From NCBI GenBank assembly GCA_003105245.1, contig PQAI01000102.1:1-7515 (forward strand): a stretch of DNA of 7,515 nt. Direction: 5' to 3'. Of this stretch, positions 5,250-7,515 are shown piece by piece. Made by a program: the position numbers and the translations under genes. The notes beneath the pieces were generated by a model. The model saw only the letters and a list, made by a program, of their open reading frames with translations. It searched no databases and had not been told where the DNA came from. This stretch comes from Betaproteobacteria bacterium (GTDB lineage Bacteria > Pseudomonadota > Gammaproteobacteria > Burkholderiales > Usitatibacteraceae). Numbering within the stretch: position 1 is the first letter of the stretch; every line of letters starts with the position of its first letter.

Positions 5250-5294
5250 GGCGTCAGCCCGGGCCGGGCCCCCGGTCCGGGCGCGCCGATTTTT
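5250..5294 (+). terminator. Intrinsic terminator-like hairpin in the GGDEF-EAL leader (possible attenuator)
   Basis: GCCCGGGCCGG (5257-5267) pairs with CCGGTCCGGGC (5272-5282) over 11 positions with one G-T wobble and a four-base loop (5268-5271). The stem is extended by GGCG (5250-5253) with CGCC (5284-5287) across a small internal loop. TTTTT follows at 5290-5294, two bases after the stem. This is the standard shape of a Rho-independent terminator on the plus strand only; the minus-strand reading has no T-run. The only plus-strand gene beyond is the GGDEF-EAL gene, whose ATG is 20 nt further, and no plus-strand gene lies upstream within 3 kb. So it would regulate entry into that gene rather than end another. 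Confidence 0.6.
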
Positions 5295-5296
5295 CC

Positions 5297-5301
5297 GAGG
5301 A
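5297..5301 (+). promoter_or_regulatory. Possible ribosome binding site (GAGGA) of the GGDEF-EAL gene
   Basis: This is the only Shine-Dalgarno-like stretch ahead of ATG 5315, but the 13-nt gap is longer than the usual 5-9. It begins three bases after the T-run of the terminator-like hairpin. No other in-frame start lies nearer to it, so weak basal translation is possible. Confidence 0.4.
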
Positions 5302-5314
5302 TTGCAGCACGACG

Positions 5315-7515
5315 ATGATTCCGCCGCCTCGCGCCCTCGCCTCGATCTCGCTCCGCGCGAAGCTGGTGGCCCTTCTTCTCTTCCTCGAGGCCGCCGGACT
5401 CGCCGCCCTCGTCTGGCAGGGACACCTCACCAACATCGGGCGCGCCGAATCGGAGTTCCAGTCCTCGTTCGGGCAGATCCGGCCGCTCGTGAACGCGGCG
5501 CTCGCCCCGGCCCTCGCCGGCGACGACGCGCTGCAGATCGTCCAGGTGATCGACGCCGTGCGCGCCGCCCGCGGCATGTCCTACCTCGTGGCGAAGGACG
5601 ACCAGGGCCGCATCGTGGCCGCCGAAGGGTGGAACGTGGACAAGCCGCTGCCGCCGTTCGACGCCACGCTCGAGAGCGCGCTGGCCGACGGACGGTTCGA
5701 CGCGGTCATTCCCCTCTCGCTGGGCCAGCGCGGGGTAGGCACGGCCTTCGTGGGCCTGTCGACCGCGCCCTGGCAGGAAGCCATCGTGCGCCAGCGCGAC
5801 GACGCGATCTTCAAGTCGACCAGCGCCTTCTTCATGTCGCTGCTGCTCTTCCTCGTGGTGGTGAACCCGCTGGCCCGGCGCCTGGCGCGGCTGCGCGAGG
5901 CCTCGGCGCGGATCTCGGCCGGCCACTACGAGATCCGCATCCACGAGGAGGACACGGACGACGTGGGCCTGCTCGCGCGCTCCTTCAACGCCATGGCGGG
6001 CCAGGTCCAGGCCCGCATGGCCGAGCTGGAGGAAAGCCGCCGGCGCTTCCACAACATCGCCGACTTCACCTACGACGTCGAGCTCTGGTTCGGCCCCACC
6101 GGGCGCCTGCTGTGGATCAACAAGTCGGTCGAGCGCCTGACCGGCTTCACACCCGAGGAGTGCCTCGCCGACCGCGAGTTCCCCTTCTCCCGCATCCATC
6201 CCGACGACCGCGCGGCCGCCTACGAGCGCAGCGTCGCCTCGCTCGCCGCGAGGTCCACCGGTTCCGACTTCGAGTTCCGGGTGGTGAAGAAGGACGGCAC
6301 GGCCGAGTGGGTGACGAACTCGTGGCAGCCCATCTACGGCACCGACGGGGAGTTCCTCGGCCTGCGGGCGAGCCTGAACTCGATCCAGGCGCTCAAGGAC
6401 ACGGAGCTGAGCCTGCGAAGCACGCTCGCCCGCCTCGAGGAGGCGGGAGATCTCCAGTCGCGCACCGCCGAGAGCCTGCGCGCGGAGCGCTCGCGCCTGC
6501 TGTCGCTGCTTTCCGCGATGAGCTTCGGGGTGGTCTTCGTCGACACCTCGAGCCGCATCATCTACTCCAACCCGGCCTTCGCCGACGTGTGGTCGATCCC
6601 GCGCGACGAGTCCCTCCTGGGACTGAACCTCTTCGACGCGCTCGAGCTCGCCGAGGACGTGGTGGCCGACCTGGGCGCCTTCACCACGCGGCTGCCGGAG
6701 CTGGTCGCGAGCCGCCACGTCTCGCCGGCCGAGGAGCTCAAGCTCGTCTCGGGACGGATCCTCCGCCTGCGGGTGTGCCCGGTGCAGGACGAGGGCGGGA
6801 CGAGCCTGGGCGCCGTCCTCATCCACGAGGACATCACCCTCGCGCGCGAGAGCGAGTCGCAGCTCGCCTTCCTCGCCGAGCGCGATCCCCTCACCGGCCT
6901 GTACAACCGCCGCCGCTTCGAGCGCGAGCTCGCCGAGCGCATGGAGAACGCCGGACGCGACAAGCAGCGCATGGCGCTGCTCCTCTTCGACCTCGACGAG
7001 TTCAAGAGCGTGAACGACCTCTTCGGCCACCGCATGGGCGACGCCGTGCTGCTGCAGGTGGCCGGCGAGATCCGCTCGCAGCTGCGGCGCAACGAGTTCC
7101 TCGCGCGCATCGGCGGCGACGAGTTCGCGCTCCTCGTGGGCGACATCGGCGACGAGCAGCTCAAGACGCTCGCCGACCGCCTCATGGCCGTGGTGGGCGC
7201 CATGAGCTTCAACCTCGGCGAGGTGAGGCTCTCCCTCACCTCGAGCCTGGGCATCGCCACCTTCCCCGGCCACGCCGGCACGCCGCAGGAGCTCATCGCG
7301 CACGCCGACGCCGCCATGTACCAGGCCAAGGACGCGGGCAAGAACACCTGGCGCCTCTACCGCCCCGACCACTCGGCCACCCTGCGCCAGCGCTCGCTCG
7401 TCACCTGGAACGACCGCATCCGCAACGCGCTGCGGAACGAGGGGTTCGAGGTGCACCTGCAGGGCATCTTCGAAGTCGCCACGCGCAAGCGCCGCCACAA
7501 CGAGGCCCTCATCCG
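5315..7515 (+). CDS. Membrane-bound HAMP-PAS-PAS-GGDEF-EAL c-di-GMP enzyme (partial, 3' end outside window)
   Basis: The frame stays open from ATG 5315 to the window end (733 codons). Order: short cytoplasmic N-terminus; TM1 at 15-34; a periplasmic sensor region (about 36-165) of no family I recognise; TM2 at 169-186; HAMP (about 184-236); PAS 1 with PAC (about 243-357); a coiled-coil-like linker (360-395); PAS 2 (about 397-508); GGDEF (about 519-681); and the beginning of EAL (from about 698). GGDEF makes c-di-GMP from two GTP. Its active site looks intact: FDLDEFKSVND (558-568) gives the metal-binding Asp559, and GGDEF is at 600-604. The product-inhibition site, normally RxxD, reads R591-R-N-E594. 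The EAL domain would hydrolyse c-di-GMP; its EAL motif is at 730-732, at the very end, so catalytic competence cannot be judged. GAGGA at 5297-5301 is 13 nt upstream of the ATG, rather far. Divergent from the kinase operon, with shared regulatory DNA. Confidence 0.93.
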   Translation, partial: MIPPPRALASISLRAKLVALLLFLEAAGLAALVWQGHLTNIGRAESEFQSSFGQIRPLVNAALAPALAGDDALQIVQVIDAVRAARGMSYLVAKDDQGRIVAAEGWNVDKPLPPFDATLESALADGRFDAVIPLSLGQRGVGTAFVGLSTAPWQEAIVRQRDDAIFKSTSAFFMSLLLFLVVVNPLARRLARLREASARISAGHYEIRIHEEDTDDVGLLARSFNAMAGQVQARMAELEESRRRFHNIADFTYDVELWFGPTGRLLWINKSVERLTGFTPEECLADREFPFSRIHPDDRAAAYERSVASLAARSTGSDFEFRVVKKDGTAEWVTNSWQPIYGTDGEFLGLRASLNSIQALKDTELSLRSTLARLEEAGDLQSRTAESLRAERSRLLSLLSAMSFGVVFVDTSSRIIYSNPAFADVWSIPRDESLLGLNLFDALELAEDVVADLGAFTTRLPELVASRHVSPAEELKLVSGRILRLRVCPVQDEGGTSLGAVLIHEDITLARESESQLAFLAERDPLTGLYNRRRFERELAERMENAGRDKQRMALLLFDLDEFKSVNDLFGHRMGDAVLLQVAGEIRSQLRRNEFLARIGGDEFALLVGDIGDEQLKTLADRLMAVVGAMSFNLGEVRLSLTSSLGIATFPGHAGTPQELIAHADAAMYQAKDAGKNTWRLYRPDHSATLRQRSLVTWNDRIRNALRNEGFEVHLQGIFEVATRKRRHNEALI

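Noticed and set aside
5210..7498. Very long open frame on the minus strand opposite the GGDEF-EAL gene
   Set aside because: Its translation is low-complexity Arg/Glu/Ala/Gly/Val-rich with no domain, while the plus strand encodes clear HAMP, PAS and GGDEF motifs. Open antisense frames are expected at this GC content.

Overview
The window is very GC-rich (clearly well above 60% by eye, not computed) and reads as ordinary chromosome of a Gram-negative proteobacterium. Several products carry Sec-type signal peptides, and the families present (Mak-type ROK kinase, exported MsrA, YceI, YjdF/DUF2238, KTSC, HAMP-PAS-GGDEF-EAL) are typical of high-GC Beta- or Gammaproteobacteria. I cannot name a genus. 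No tRNA, rRNA, CRISPR, insertion sequence or phage gene is visible.

Layout. Positions 1-264 (+) are the C-terminal end of a proline-rich protein with a 9-residue tandem repeat. Next come a 12-TM MFS transporter (292-1521, +) and a small exported eight-cysteine protein of unknown function (1616-2041, +). These meet, tail to tail with only 6 nt between stop codons, a five-gene minus-strand cluster that reads from right to left: fructokinase-type ROK kinase (5096-4194), YjdF-family membrane protein (4197-3574), exported methionine sulfoxide reductase MsrA (3529-2927), exported YceI-family lipocalin-like protein (2930-2328) and KTSC-domain protein (2302-2048). Two junctions overlap by 4 nt and the other two gaps are 44 and 25 nt, so one operon is likely. 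From 5315 (+) to the window end runs a membrane-bound c-di-GMP enzyme (periplasmic sensor, HAMP, two PAS, GGDEF and the start of EAL), cut off at its EAL motif.

The most informative stretch is the 218-nt divergent intergenic region 5097-5314. It holds a perfect CRP-type operator (TGTGA-N6-TCACA, 5162-5177). A -10-like hexamer lies on each side, at spacings close to class I (minus operon) and class II (plus gene). A 7-nt GTTTCAG/CTGAAAC inverted repeat sits next to the operon promoter. On the plus strand, a long GC-rich hairpin followed by TTTTT lies 20 nt ahead of the GGDEF-EAL start, where there is no upstream plus-strand gene to terminate. This suggests that a CRP/Clp-like regulator controls both directions and that the c-di-GMP gene also has an attenuated leader. 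These regulatory calls are inferences from sequence alone.

The genes themselves belong to known families. The possibly undescribed parts are the shared operator plus attenuator arrangement and the small cysteine-patterned secreted protein.
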